Source: Enterovirga rhinocerotis (GTDB lineage Bacteria > Pseudomonadota > Alphaproteobacteria > Rhizobiales > Beijerinckiaceae). From it: a stretch of 64,000 nucleotides of DNA. Every line of letters begins with the position of its first letter. Position 1 is the first letter of the stretch. Location of the stretch: positions 1,798,001-1,862,000 of the forward strand of contig NZ_SNZR01000011.1 of NCBI RefSeq assembly GCF_004363955.1, read 5' to 3'. Shown here piece by piece: positions 33,512 through 44,744 of this stretch. Below the pieces are notes generated by a model that saw only the letters and a list, made by a program, of their open reading frames with translations, made no database searches and was not told where the DNA came from. The position numbers and the translations under genes were made by a program.

Positions 33512-34666
33512 TCAGGATCGACTCGCACCGCCGATCCCTTCGAAGAAATCCTTCATCCGCGCAAAAAATCCAGCGCTTTCGGGCGAGGTATCCTTCGACG
33601 ATTCCTTCTCGAACTCCAGCAGAAGTTCGCGCTGCCGCCGCGTGAGGTTCTGCGGCGTCTCGACGGCGACCTGGATGTAGAGATCTCCGAAATCGCGCGA
33701 GCGCAGGACGCTCATGCCCTTCTGCCGCAAGCGAAATTGCTTCCCCGACGAGGTTCCCTCGGGAACCTTCACCTTCGCCTCCTGGCCATCGATGGTCGGC
33801 ACCACGAACTCTCCGCCGAGCGAGGCCGTCACGAAGGAAATCGGCACCTGGCAATAGAGGTCGGCACCGTCGCGCTGGAAGAACTCGTGCGGCTTCACGG
33901 TCAGGAAAATGTAGAGATCGCCAGGCGGGCCACCGCGCATGCCGGCCTCGCCCTCCCCCGCGATTCGGATCCGCGTGCCGTCCTCGACGCCCGCCGGAAC
34001 GTTGACCGACAGCGTCCGCTCGCGCGTCGTGCGGCCCGCGCCGCCGCAATTGGCGCAGGGATCGTCGATCACCTCGCCGCGGCCGTGGCAATTGGGGCAG
34101 GTCCGCTCGATCGAGAAGAAGCCCTGGGCCGCCCGCACCCGTCCGGCGCCGCCGCAGGTCGGGCAGGCGCGCGGCTTCGAGCCAGCCTTCGCGCCCGTGC
34201 CCGAACAGACCTCGCAGGTCACGGAGGTCGGGATGGTGACGGAGGCCGCCCGGCCCTTGAAGGCGTCCTCGAGCGAGATCTCGAGATTGTAGCGCAGGTC
34301 CGCGCCGCGCTCGCGTCCTCCAGCACCGCGCCGACCGCCTCCGCCGCCCTGCCGGGCATCGCCGAAGAAGGTGTCGAAGATGTCCGACATGAAGTCGCCG
34401 AACTCGTTCCCGAATCCGGGACCGCCCGGCCCGCCGCCGTTCTGGAACGCGGCATGGCCGAAGCGGTCATAGGCGCCGCGCTTCTGGGGATCGGACAGGA
34501 CCTGATAGGCCTCGTTGATCTCCTTGAAGCTGATCTCGGCTTCGGCATCACCCGGATTGCGGTCGGGGTGATACTTCATGGCGAGCTTGCGGAAGCTCGC
34601 CTTGAGCTCGACCTCGGTCGCCGTCCGCTGGACGCCGAGAACCTCGTAATAGTCGCGCTTGGACAT
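33512..34666 (-). CDS. dnaJ: Chaperone DnaJ
   Basis: The 384-residue Hsp40 co-chaperone stimulates DnaK. The J domain (1-70) has [10 protein letters not shown] Gly/Phe-rich region follows. Four CxxCxGxG zinc repeats come next ([32 protein letters not shown]), then the C-terminal substrate-binding domain. It is downstream of dnaK with a hairpin in the 118-base gap. Confidence 0.97.
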   Translation of the reverse strand: MSKRDYYEVLGVQRTATEVELKASFRKLAMKYHPDRNPGDAEAEISFKEINEAYQVLSDPQKRGAYDRFGHAAFQNGGGPGGPGFGNEFGDFMSDIFDTFFGDARQGGGGGRRGAGGRERGADLRYNLEISLEDAFKGRAASVTIPTSVTCEVCSGTGAKAGSKPRACPTCGGAGRVRAAQGFFSIERTCPNCHGRGEVIDDPCANCGGAGRTTRERTLSVNVPAGVEDGTRIRIAGEGEAGMRGGPPGDLYIFLTVKPHEFFQRDGADLYCQVPISFVTASLGGEFVVPTIDGQEAKVKVPEGTSSGKQFRLRQKGMSVLRSRDFGDLYIQVAVETPQNLTRRQRELLLEFEKESSKDTSPESAGFFARMKDFFEGIGGASRS

Positions 34667-34695
34667 CCGTCGTCCGCCCATCCCTCAACGCGTCA

Positions 34696-34716
34696 TGGCC
34701 GGGCATAGCCCGGCCA
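34696..34716 (-). other. Hairpin between dnaK and dnaJ
   Basis: TGGCCGGGC and GCCCGGCCA form a perfect 9-bp stem around a 3-base loop. There is no T-tract, so it is likely an RNA stability or attenuation element that lowers dnaJ output relative to dnaK, not a full terminator. Confidence 0.6.
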
Positions 34717-34784
34717 ATCCGATCCGAGGGCAGCGCCCCCGAGCCGCGATCGCCGGGACAGGCCCGGGGACCACGGCGCGACGA

Positions 34785-36707
<1,923 letters not shown>

Positions 36708-36836
36708 GGTGGGATCCCTCACCCTTCAAGCAGACCGCCGGGCCCCAGCGAGGCGACCCGGCCCATGGTGATGAAAACGGGGTCCGGGGCATCGGGCAGA
36801 CCTGCGGCGATGCGACGTTCCCCAGCGATGGAACCG

Positions 36837-36864
36837 ATATAGGCAGAAGCCCCGCGCCTTCAAG
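36837..36864 (-). promoter_or_regulatory. Heat-shock (RpoH, sigma-32) promoter of dnaK
   Basis: On the minus strand CTTGAA (36859-36864) is followed after 15 bases by CCTATAT (36837-36843). This matches the alphaproteobacterial RpoH consensus (CTTG, 17 bases, CYTAT). It lies about 130 bases before the dnaK start. Confidence 0.8.
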
Positions 36865-36902
36865 GCGACGAGGGCCATCCGAGCGCTGAAACCTCAGGAA
36901 TT

Positions 36903-37634
36903 TTAACCGTCGGGGAGCCGGGCGAGGACCCGGAACTGGTTGCCGAGCGCGCCCATGGTGAAATCGTGTTCGACGGTTTCGGCATAGCGATCCGCGATAT
37001 CCGGCCCCCACAGGCGAAGGGCGAGCGGGCGGCCTCCGAGCCGGGCCGAGACCCGATAGGTCCCGAAGGGGATGCCGGTGACGACAAGCCCTTCTCCCGT
37101 CCTGCGGACACGCTTCGTGATCGGGCGGGCGCCCCTGCGGGGCACCAGCGAGATCTCGGCTTCGCTCAGATCCGTATAGTCCGAGATCGCGTTCTCGATC
37201 ACGAACACGCCGCCGTTGCCGTAGGGGAGTTCGGGCGAGCTTTCGACCATCTCTTGCCGGAAATCGCGGCGGACGGCTTCGTGCGACCCGAAGGTGGCGG
37301 TGTCGCTCGCGACGAGATCGATCTGCAGCCTGCGGCCGCCATTGACGATGATCTGATAGGCGTTGGCGCTGTATTCGCCGGGCGGCAATCCCGCGAGCGA
37401 CAGGCTGTAGCGCCCGTCGGGCCCGGTCTCGCCCACCGCCTTGATGCTGCGCCCGCCATAGGGCAGCCGCGGGGCCGAGACGGTCTGATAGACGGCTTCG
37501 ACCTTGACCCCGGCGAGCGGGGCGCCCTCGTCGTTGCGCGCGATCCCGGATACCGAGCCCTGCGCCTGCGCGCTCGCAGGCAGGGCCAAGGACGCTGCTC
37601 CGAGGACGACGTCGCGTCGCCGGAGGCGGGTCAC
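36903..37634 (-). CDS. Exported protein with carboxypeptidase-regulatory-like beta domain
   Basis: The 243-residue protein has a Tat-like or Sec signal (RRRDVVLGAASLALPASAQA). A transthyretin/carboxypeptidase-regulatory-like beta domain follows: SVSGIARNDEGAPLAGVKV with GPDGRYSLSLAGLPPGEYS. The C-terminal part is beta-rich with no named domain. Its GTG start lies one base after the stop of the L,D-transpeptidase gene, so the two form an operon. It may act at the cell envelope; function unknown. Confidence 0.75.
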   Translation of the reverse strand: MTRLRRRDVVLGAASLALPASAQAQGSVSGIARNDEGAPLAGVKVEAVYQTVSAPRLPYGGRSIKAVGETGPDGRYSLSLAGLPPGEYSANAYQIIVNGGRRLQIDLVASDTATFGSHEAVRRDFRQEMVESSPELPYGNGGVFVIENAISDYTDLSEAEISLVPRRGARPITKRVRRTGEGLVVTGIPFGTYRVSARLGGRPLALRLWGPDIADRYAETVEHDFTMGALGNQFRVLARLPDG

Positions 37635-37635
37635 G

Positions 37636-38304
37636 TCAGGCGGAGGTCGGCGCAGCGCCGCTTCGGCGGACGACGACGGTCGCCCCGACCTGGACGTTGT
37701 CGTAGAGCTCGAGCACGTCCTCGTTGAGCATGCGGATGCAGCCGGACGAGACCGAGGTGCCGATGGACCACGGCTCGTTCGTCCCGTGGATGCGGAACAT
37801 CGTGTCCTGGCTTCCCCGGTACAGATAGAGCGCACGGGCGCCGAGGGGATTGGCGAGGCCGGGGCCGGCATGGCGCTGCATGGTGGGCCGCAGCCGGAGC
37901 ATGTTCGCCGTCGGCGTCCAGCTCGGCCACTTGGCCTTGCGGCCGATCGTGCCCGTTCCGCGCAGGGTGTAGCCCTGCCGCCCGACCGCGACGCCGTAGC
38001 GGCGAGCCATCCCGCCCTCCTGCACGTGGTAGAGGCGCTTCTCGTCGACATCGACGACGATCGTGCCCGGCCGGTGCGCGCTGGAATAGGCGACCTCGGT
38101 CGGAGCGAGAGACGGATCCAGCAGGCTGCGATCGACCTTCGGGATCTCGTATTCGCCGTCGGGGATCGTGCCGGTGTACCAGCGCGCGTAATCCGCATCC
38201 GCCTGCTGGGCGGAGGTCAGCGTCAAGGGCTCCTGGCGAGCCGTCTGACAGGCCGCCACGGGGGCGCCGATCATCATGGCCAAAAGGGCGCGTCGAGTGG
38301 TCAT
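37636..38304 (-). CDS. L,D-transpeptidase (YkuD domain), lipoprotein
   Basis: The 222-residue protein has a lipobox (APVAAC, Cys19) and a YkuD catalytic domain. The motif HGTNEPWSIGTSVSSGCIRM holds the catalytic His and Cys. These enzymes link peptidoglycan stems 3-3 or attach proteins to the wall. The ATG at 38304 gives a proper signal; upstream in-frame residues do not. It is the first gene of a two-gene operon with the exported beta-domain protein. Confidence 0.9.
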   Translation of the reverse strand: MTTRRALLAMMIGAPVAACQTARQEPLTLTSAQQADADYARWYTGTIPDGEYEIPKVDRSLLDPSLAPTEVAYSSAHRPGTIVVDVDEKRLYHVQEGGMARRYGVAVGRQGYTLRGTGTIGRKAKWPSWTPTANMLRLRPTMQRHAGPGLANPLGARALYLYRGSQDTMFRIHGTNEPWSIGTSVSSGCIRMLNEDVLELYDNVQVGATVVVRRSGAAPTSA

Positions 38305-38511
38305 CGCTGGGAAGGGCTGTTTTTCGGAAAGAGCGCTAAGTCTATCAAGAACGCGGCCAAAGTAGTGTGCCCTCCCGGCCACAACGGGGCGAGGCCATGG
38401 CAAAGTTGGGCCCTTCCAGGCTGCGATCCGATGTCACGGAGGGCAGCCATGTCGTCCAGGTATGGCTTGTAGCGGCCGTTATCCCCCTTCAGCGGCTCGT
38501 CCGCCCCGACC

Positions 38512-39657
38512 TCAAAGGGCCGAGACGAAGGCCCGCACGTCTTCGACGAGAAGATCGGGCTGCTCCAGCGCGGCGAAATGGCCGCCTTTCGGCATCACGG
38601 TCCAGCGGCGGATATCGGCGAACATCTCTTCCGCCAGCGATCGCGGCGGCCGGACCATCTCCTTCGGGAACTCGGCATAGGCCGTGGGCCGCATGACCTT
38701 CCCGCCGGGCGGAACGGGCCACTCGCTGTGCATGCGCGTGTAATAGGGCCAGAAGGACGAGCCGATCGCGCCGGTGAACCAATAGAGCGCGATGTTCGCC
38801 AGCATGTGGTCGCGGGGGATCGCATTCTCGATGACGCCCTCGCAATCCGACCAGGATCGGAACTTCTCCACGATCCAGGCGGCGAGGCCCGCCGGGGAGT
38901 CGGTCAGCGCGAAGGCGAGGGTCTGCGGCTTCGTGCCCTGGATCCACTGGTAGCCTGTCCCGTCCTTGAGCCAGGCGCCGAGATGATCGAAATGCGCCTT
39001 CTCCTCGGGCGTCGAGCCCTGGTTCGTCTTCCCGTCACGCGGCAAAGGCATGATGTTCAGGTGGATTCCCTCGACGTTGTCCGGATGCGCATAGGCCATC
39101 CGCGCCGCGGTGAAGCCGCCCCAGTCGCCGCCCTGGACGAGGAAGCGGCCATAGCCGAACGCCGCCATGACCTCGACGAGCCGGTCGGCGATCTCCTCGA
39201 CCGAGAAACGCTTCTGCCCGGGCGCGAAGGAGAGGCCGTATCCCGGCAGCGAGGGCGCGACGACCGTGAAGGACAGGCTCGGGTCGAGCCCGAACCGGGC
39301 AGGGTCCGTGAGGCGCGGGATGAAGTTCAGGAACTCGAAGACCGAGCCCGGCCAGCCGTGGCACAGCAGCAGCGGGCGCGGGTTCGGCCCCTTCCCTTCG
39401 ACATACAGGCAATGCACATCGACATCGTCGAGCTGCACCTTGAATTGCGGGAAGGCGTTGAGCCAGGCCTCCTCCCGGCGCCAGTCGAAGGCGTCGCGCC
39501 AATAGCGGACGAGTTCGCTCATGTAGCCGACTTCCGTGCCGTAGGCCCAGGGCTCGCCGGGGGTCTGGTCCGGCAGCCGCGTCAAGGCGAGGCGCTGGCG
39601 CAGATCGGCAAGCGCCTCGTCGGACACGTGAAGGGAGAACGGGCGTGGCTCCGCCAT
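38512..39657 (-). CDS. Epoxide hydrolase (alpha/beta hydrolase with EHN domain)
   Basis: The 381-residue protein has the N-terminal epoxide hydrolase domain (LRQRLALTRLPDQ and VHCLYVEGKG). The alpha/beta hydrolase core has the oxyanion-hole segment HGWPGSVFEF (100-109) and the nucleophile Asp178 in QGGDWGG. It opens epoxides to diols. No signal peptide is seen. It lies last in a minus-strand run with a Bug protein and two SDRs and may act on the same compound. Confidence 0.9.
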   Translation of the reverse strand: MAEPRPFSLHVSDEALADLRQRLALTRLPDQTPGEPWAYGTEVGYMSELVRYWRDAFDWRREEAWLNAFPQFKVQLDDVDVHCLYVEGKGPNPRPLLLCHGWPGSVFEFLNFIPRLTDPARFGLDPSLSFTVVAPSLPGYGLSFAPGQKRFSVEEIADRLVEVMAAFGYGRFLVQGGDWGGFTAARMAYAHPDNVEGIHLNIMPLPRDGKTNQGSTPEEKAHFDHLGAWLKDGTGYQWIQGTKPQTLAFALTDSPAGLAAWIVEKFRSWSDCEGVIENAIPRDHMLANIALYWFTGAIGSSFWPYYTRMHSEWPVPPGGKVMRPTAYAEFPKEMVRPPRSLAEEMFADIRRWTVMPKGGHFAALEQPDLLVEDVRAFVSAL

Positions 39658-39812
39658 CGGACCTCCTCAGTGGCAGCATGTCATCCGGGACGAACATCGC
39701 TCGATCCGGCCGCGGAACACAAGCCCCGCGCGGATGTCGCGTCACCCTCGCCGGGAGGGACGATGACGCGACATGGTGGTGATGGGCCGCCGGCGGCGAC
39801 TCAGGACGGTCG

Positions 39813-40787
39813 TCAGTCCAGCTTCGCGCCGGAGAATTCGACGACCTTCTTCCACTTCTCGGTCTCTTCGACGATCACCTTGCCGAAGCCCTCGGGCGAG
39901 AGCGGCATGGGGGTGCCGCCGAGATCCGCCAGCCTCTTGATCATGGCCGGGTCCTTGAGGATCTCGCTCACCTCCTTGTTCAGCCGCGCGATGATCTCGG
40001 GAGGCGTCTTCTTCGGCGCCGAGATCCCGAACCAGGCGCTGGCCTCGTAGCCCGGCACCGTATCCGCGACGGTCGGCACGTCGGGCAGGGCCGGCGAGCG
40101 CTCCGTCGTCGTCACGGCCAGCGCGCGCAGGCTGCCCGCGCGGACGTGCTCTATCGAGGACGGCAGATTGTCGAACAGCACATGCGCCTGGCCGGAGATC
40201 ATGTCGGTCAGGGCGGGGCCGGCGCCGCGATAGGGCACGTGCACCATGTCGACGCCGGTCATGAACTTGAAGAGCTCGCCCGACATATGGACGGACGTGC
40301 CGAGGCCGGACGACGCCATGTTCACCTTGCCGGGATGGGCCTTGCAGTAGTCGATGAACTCCTGGACGGTCTTCACCGGAAGCTTGGGGTTGATCTCCAT
40401 GATGTTCGGAGACCGCGTGATGCCGGCGACGGGCGCGAGATCGCGCACGAAGTTGAAGTTCAGCTTCTTGTAGAGCGTCGCGTTGATGCCGTTGGCCGGG
40501 TTGGTGAGGTGGATCGTGTAGCCGTCTGGCTCGGCATTGATCACGGCCTCGGTGCCGATGTTGTTGCCGGCGCCCGGGCGGTTCTCGATATAGACCTGCT
40601 GCCCGAGGCGGCGGCTCAGCGGCTCCGCGACCAGGCGCGCGAGCACGTCCGTCGTGCCGCCCGGCGGATAGGGCACGATCCATTTCACCGGACGGATCGG
40701 ATAGGTGTTGGCGAAGGCGCTGCGCGGCGCGAGGATCGCCGCAGCCCCGGCGCCGAGCGCCAAACGACGGGTCCAACCCACTTGCAT
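39813..40787 (-). CDS. Tripartite tricarboxylate transporter substrate-binding protein (Bug/TctC family)
   Basis: The 324-residue protein has a signal peptide (RRLALGAGAAAILAPRSAFA) and Bug-family segments: PVKWIVPYPPGGTTDVLAR, VYIENRPGAGNNIGTEAV and MASSGLGTSVHMSGELFKF. No TctA/TctB permease is adjacent. GGGAGGAACATCG precedes the ATG at 40787. It lies between SDR genes and an epoxide hydrolase and may bind the carboxylate that this group of enzymes handles. Confidence 0.92.
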   Translation of the reverse strand: MQVGWTRRLALGAGAAAILAPRSAFANTYPIRPVKWIVPYPPGGTTDVLARLVAEPLSRRLGQQVYIENRPGAGNNIGTEAVINAEPDGYTIHLTNPANGINATLYKKLNFNFVRDLAPVAGITRSPNIMEINPKLPVKTVQEFIDYCKAHPGKVNMASSGLGTSVHMSGELFKFMTGVDMVHVPYRGAGPALTDMISGQAHVLFDNLPSSIEHVRAGSLRALAVTTTERSPALPDVPTVADTVPGYEASAWFGISAPKKTPPEIIARLNKEVSEILKDPAMIKRLADLGGTPMPLSPEGFGKVIVEETEKWKKVVEFSGAKLD

Positions 40788-40953
40788 CGATGTTCCTCCC
40801 TGCATCGCCGTTCGGGAGGCCCGCGGGATGCTTATTGTCGGCGCATTGGGAGGCCGCGCGGCGGCAACCCGCCTCGACGTTACCGGCAATCGGCCGCAAC
40901 GTCATGAGAGGAGGCGGGCATCCGCCCCCCTCCTTTCGACGAATGCCGGGCCG

Positions 40954-41709
40954 TCAGCTCTGCGCCGCGTACCCGCCATCGACCGGGATCGCCGTGCCGG
41001 TCACGTAATCCGACGCCTCGCTCGCGAGGAACACGGCGATGCCGGCGAGGTCATCGCCCCGTCCCCAGCGCTTGGCGGGCGTGCGCTTCAGAACATGCTC
41101 GTTCAGGCCGTCGACCTGGGCGCGCGCGCCGACCGCGAGATCGGTGTCGATCCAGCCCGGCAGGACGCAATTGACCTGGATGCCGTCCGCCGCCCAGGCG
41201 GTGGCGAGGGATTTCGTGAGCTGCATGATGCCGCCCTTGCTCGCCCCATAGGCCGCCCCGAACGGAGCCCCGAAGAGCGACAGCATCGAGCCGATGGTGA
41301 CGATCTTGCCCCCGCCCGCCTTCTGCATGTGCGGATAGACGGCCTGGCAGCAGAAGAAGGCGCCGGACAGGTTGATGTCGAGGAGGCCGCGCCAATCCTC
41401 TTCCGTCAGCGCCTCGGGGCGCTTGCGGTTGGCGATGCCGGCATTGGCGATGAGGATGTCGACGCGTCCGGCCTTCCGCGCCACCTCCTCGACCATGGCG
41501 AAACAGGCATCGCGGTCCGAGACCTCCGCCTCGACGAAGAAGGCGTGCGGGCCGAGTTCCTTCAGCGCGGCCTCGGCCTTCGCCGCGTTGCGGCCCGTGA
41601 TCGCGACGCGGGCGCCCGCCTCGGCGAGGCCTTTCGCCATGCCGAGGCCGATCCCGCCATTGCCTCCGGTGACGATGGCGACGCGGCCGGTGAGATCGAA
41701 GAGCTTCAT
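40954..41709 (-). CDS. Short-chain dehydrogenase/reductase
   Basis: The 251-residue SDR has TGGNGGIGLGMAKGLAEAG as the NAD(P)-binding glycine motif, IANAGIANR as the NNAG-like motif, and catalytic Ser and YGASKGG (Tyr and Lys). The C-terminal NCVLPGWIDTDLA and YVTGTAIPVDGGYAAQ are typical of the family. It is second in a two-SDR run; substrate unknown. Confidence 0.92.
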   Translation of the reverse strand: MKLFDLTGRVAIVTGGNGGIGLGMAKGLAEAGARVAITGRNAAKAEAALKELGPHAFFVEAEVSDRDACFAMVEEVARKAGRVDILIANAGIANRKRPEALTEEDWRGLLDINLSGAFFCCQAVYPHMQKAGGGKIVTIGSMLSLFGAPFGAAYGASKGGIMQLTKSLATAWAADGIQVNCVLPGWIDTDLAVGARAQVDGLNEHVLKRTPAKRWGRGDDLAGIAVFLASEASDYVTGTAIPVDGGYAAQS

Positions 41710-41737
41710 GCGGCCTCCTTCAAGCGATGCGAGCGGC

Positions 41738-42538
41738 TCACGCGATCGTGACCACGTCGTCGAGATTGCCGGGGAAGGCGTCGCTCGGCGCGCCCCAGGC
41801 GCAGTAGCCGCCATCCACCGGCATGGTGATGGTCGTGATGAAGCGCGCCCGGTCCGAGCACAGGAAGACCATGGCCTCGGCGATGTCCTCCGGCCGGCCC
41901 ATCTTGCCCATCGGCGTGCGCTTGCGGATGGCGTTCACGTCGAGCTTGCCCTCCTTCATCAGCCCGTCGGTGAGGGGCGTCAGGATGTAGCCGGGCGCGA
42001 CGGCGTTCACGCGGATGTTGTGCGGCCCCCATTCGCAGCCGAGCACGCGGGTCAGCATGCTGATCCCCGCCTTGGCCGCGCTGTAGGCCGTGCGGACGGG
42101 CAGGCCCATCACGCCGGCGATGGAGGAGACGTTCGCCATCGCGCCCCCGCCCTGGCGGATCATGTGCGGGGCGACCGTCTTCGAGACGAGGTAGGTCCCG
42201 GTCAGATGGATGTCGATCAGGCGCTGCCAATGCGCGAGCGGCTGGTCGATGGTCGGGGCGAAGCTGTCGGGCACGCCGGCATTGTTGACCAGGATGTCGA
42301 TGCGTCCGAACCGGTCGATCACCGACCGGACCATCGCCTCGACATCGGCCTCCTTCGAGACGTCGCCGCCCACGGCGCCGTGATCCGGCCCAAGCGTGGC
42401 GGCCGCCTCTCTCGCCGTCTCCTCGCGGAGGTCGTTGATGACGACCTTCGCGCCCTCGCGGGCGAAGGCTCGCGCCGTCGCGAGCCCGAGCCCCGATCCG
42501 GCACCGGTGATGAGCGCGATCCTGCCCTCGAGTTCCAT
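41738..42538 (-). CDS. Short-chain dehydrogenase/reductase
   Basis: The 266-residue SDR has TGAGSGLGLATARAFAREG (Rossmann glycine motif), VNNAGVPDS and YSAAKAGISM (Tyr, Lys). The C-terminal part has VNAVAPGYILTPLTDG and the substrate loop near RFITTITMPVDGGYCAWG. It starts about 30 bases before the next SDR, with the Bug and epoxide hydrolase genes following on the same strand. Confidence 0.92.
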   Translation of the reverse strand: MELEGRIALITGAGSGLGLATARAFAREGAKVVINDLREETAREAAATLGPDHGAVGGDVSKEADVEAMVRSVIDRFGRIDILVNNAGVPDSFAPTIDQPLAHWQRLIDIHLTGTYLVSKTVAPHMIRQGGGAMANVSSIAGVMGLPVRTAYSAAKAGISMLTRVLGCEWGPHNIRVNAVAPGYILTPLTDGLMKEGKLDVNAIRKRTPMGKMGRPEDIAEAMVFLCSDRARFITTITMPVDGGYCAWGAPSDAFPGNLDDVVTIA

Positions 42539-42697
42539 GCCCGTCGCTTCCTTCCTTGGGGTCCGTCCCGATCGTGACGCCGGGATGCCGCCTCTCCTGT
42601 CGCAGGAGACGGGATGCGCGGCAATGGCCCGTTCGGCTCTGCCGGCAGGGCTTGTCATGACGGCGGACTTGGATGGGCGTGGCGGTGATGGCGCACC

Positions 42698-42901
42698 ACC
42701 CCTCCCCCTTGCGGGGAGGGCCGAGTCGAAGCGAAGCTTCGAACCGGGGTGGGGGCGTGCCGCCTACCCCAACGTCGGGGAGGTGGAGCGCCCCCCATCC
42801 GGCCCTCCGCTTCGCTCGGGACCACCTTCCCCACGAGGGGGAAGGAAGTCGCGAAGCGTCACGCCAACCGCAGGCGATGGCCCTCCCCCTCCAGGGGAGG
42901 G
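42698..42901. repeat. Composite short-palindrome cluster
   Basis: CCCTCCCCCTTGCGGGGAGGG (42698-42720) is followed by CGAGTCGAAGCGAAGCTTCGAACCGGGGTGGGGG. A clean CCCTCCCCCTCCAGGGGAGGG follows at 42881-42901. They share ends with 24233-24349 and 5434-5454. The cluster lies in the 390-base gap between the SDR gene and gcvPB, and I see no gene in this gap. Confidence 0.7.
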
Positions 42902-42928
42902 TTGGAGTTGAGCCGGCCCGTCCCGGGG

Positions 42929-44713
42929 CTATTCCGCCGCCTGGGCGGCCACCGGTGCCGGCGGCGTCCAGCGCAGAACCGGCTTCCGCGCCGCGCCCGT
43001 CTCGTCGAGGCGGCGGCGGGGGGCATGGAACGGGGCTCCCTTGAAGCGCTCGGTCTGCTTGGCCTTGGCCGCCATGGCGAGATCGCGCATCGCGGCGATG
43101 AAGAGGTCGAGCGAGGCCTTCGATTCCGATTCCGTCGGCTCGATCAGCATCGCGCCGTGGACGACGAGCGGGAAATACATCGTCATCGGGTGGTAGCCCT
43201 CGTCGATCATCGCCTTGGCGAAATCGAGGGTCGTGACGCCCGTATCGGCCAGCCACGTATCGTCGAACAGCACCTCGTGCATGCAGGGCTTGTCGCCGAA
43301 GGGGAGCGACATCAGGTCCGACAGCGAGGCGCGGATGTAGTTCGCGCCGAGGACGGCGTCCTCCGAAGCCTGCCGCATCCCGTCCGCCCCGTGCGAGAGC
43401 ATGTAGGCGAGCGCCCGCACGAACATCCCCATCTGGCCATGGAAGGCGACCATGCGGCCGAAGGGCTGCGCATCCTCATCATACCAGGCAGCATCCTCGA
43501 TCAAATCTAGGGATGAATGCCTGACGACGAGCGGCGATGGATCTCCCGTCACCTCGATACCAGCGGCGCGCAGTTCGGCCACCGCTGCATCCCAACCGTC
43601 CTTCGAGAAAAGTTCGGGCTTCCGAAGCGCCAAAACTTCGTCCGAAGTGACGGTCCCCCGGCCGCGCGCTGCTTCGACGAGTGCTGAAACCGACGCCGGA
43701 CCAGCGTCCTTGTAGCTCACTTCCTCCACGTCCACGACGAACGGCACCGGCGCATAGGGCGCGAGCCGCTCGGACAGGACGACCGGCCCCGCGCCCGGCC
43801 CCCCTCCCCCATGCGGGGTCGAGAAGGTCTTGTGCAGGTTGATATGCATGGCGTCGACGCCGAGATCGCCCGGCCGGACCTTGCCGACGATGGCGTTGAA
43901 ATTGGCGCCGTCGCAATAGAAGTAGCCGCCGCATTCATGCAGCGCGTCCGCGATCATCTTCGCCCGCGGCTCGAACAGGCCGCAGGTGTTCGGGTTCGTC
44001 AGCATGATGGCCGCGATGTCGGGGCCGAGGAGCGGGCGCACATCCGCGATATGGACCCAGCCGTCGTCGCGCGCCGGAACCGACCTCACCTTGAAGCCGA
44101 TCAGCGCGGCGGTCGCCGGATTGGTGCCGTGGGCGGATTCGGGCACGAGGACGACGTTGCGGGTCTCGGCCTCGCCGCGCGCGGCGATGGCCGCCTTGAT
44201 GGCCATCAGGCCGCAGAGTTCGCCATGCGCGCCTGCCTTCGGCTGGAGGGCCACGGCCGGCATGCCGGTGAGTTCGGTCAGGTAGCGCGAGAGCTCCGCC
44301 ATGAGTTCCAGCGCGCCCTGGACCGTCGAGACCGGCTGGAGCGGGTGGACGTCGCCGAAGCCCGGCAGCCGCGCCATCTTCTCGTTCAGCCGCGCATTGT
44401 GCTTCATCGTGCAGGAGCCGAGCGGGAACAGGCCGGTATCGATGCCGTAATTCTGCTGGCTGAGCCGGACGTAATGGCGCATCGTCTCGGGCTCGGAGAG
44501 GCCCGGCAGCCCGATCGGCACCGTCCGCTCCAGCCCGCCGAGACGCGGCGTGAAGGCTTCGGGCTCGTCGAGATCGACGCCCGTGACATCGGCGCGTCCG
44601 ATCTCGAAGAGGAGCGGCTCCTCCTGTGCGAGCGCGCGGTTGCCGGTGAAGGTCGGGTGCTCGGCAAGGACCGAGCCTTCGGTGGAGGACGGGCGTCCCT
44701 GGCGGTTCATCAT
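42929..44713 (-). CDS. gcvPB: Glycine dehydrogenase (decarboxylating) subunit 2
   Basis: The 594-residue protein is the PLP-binding half of the split P-protein of glycine cleavage. The cofactor lysine is in MHINLHKTFSTPHGGGGPGAG. SCTMKHNARLNEKMARLPGF and GQMGMFVRALAYMLSHGADG are family segments. The usual length is about 480-540 residues. Residues about 327-410 (bases 43480-43735) have no counterpart that I know of in the family and use many A/T-ending codons (TCA, GTT, CTA, TTG) unlike the rest, so they look like an in-frame insertion. The start is 44713 or 44710. Confidence 0.93.
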   Translation of the reverse strand: MMNRQGRPSSTEGSVLAEHPTFTGNRALAQEEPLLFEIGRADVTGVDLDEPEAFTPRLGGLERTVPIGLPGLSEPETMRHYVRLSQQNYGIDTGLFPLGSCTMKHNARLNEKMARLPGFGDVHPLQPVSTVQGALELMAELSRYLTELTGMPAVALQPKAGAHGELCGLMAIKAAIAARGEAETRNVVLVPESAHGTNPATAALIGFKVRSVPARDDGWVHIADVRPLLGPDIAAIMLTNPNTCGLFEPRAKMIADALHECGGYFYCDGANFNAIVGKVRPGDLGVDAMHINLHKTFSTPHGGGGPGAGPVVLSERLAPYAPVPFVVDVEEVSYKDAGPASVSALVEAARGRGTVTSDEVLALRKPELFSKDGWDAAVAELRAAGIEVTGDPSPLVVRHSSLDLIEDAAWYDEDAQPFGRMVAFHGQMGMFVRALAYMLSHGADGMRQASEDAVLGANYIRASLSDLMSLPFGDKPCMHEVLFDDTWLADTGVTTLDFAKAMIDEGYHPMTMYFPLVVHGAMLIEPTESESKASLDLFIAAMRDLAMAAKAKQTERFKGAPFHAPRRRLDETGAARKPVLRWTPPAPVAAQAAE

Positions 44714-44744
44714 GAAGGTGGCTCCTGCTCGGCTCGTCGCGTCC

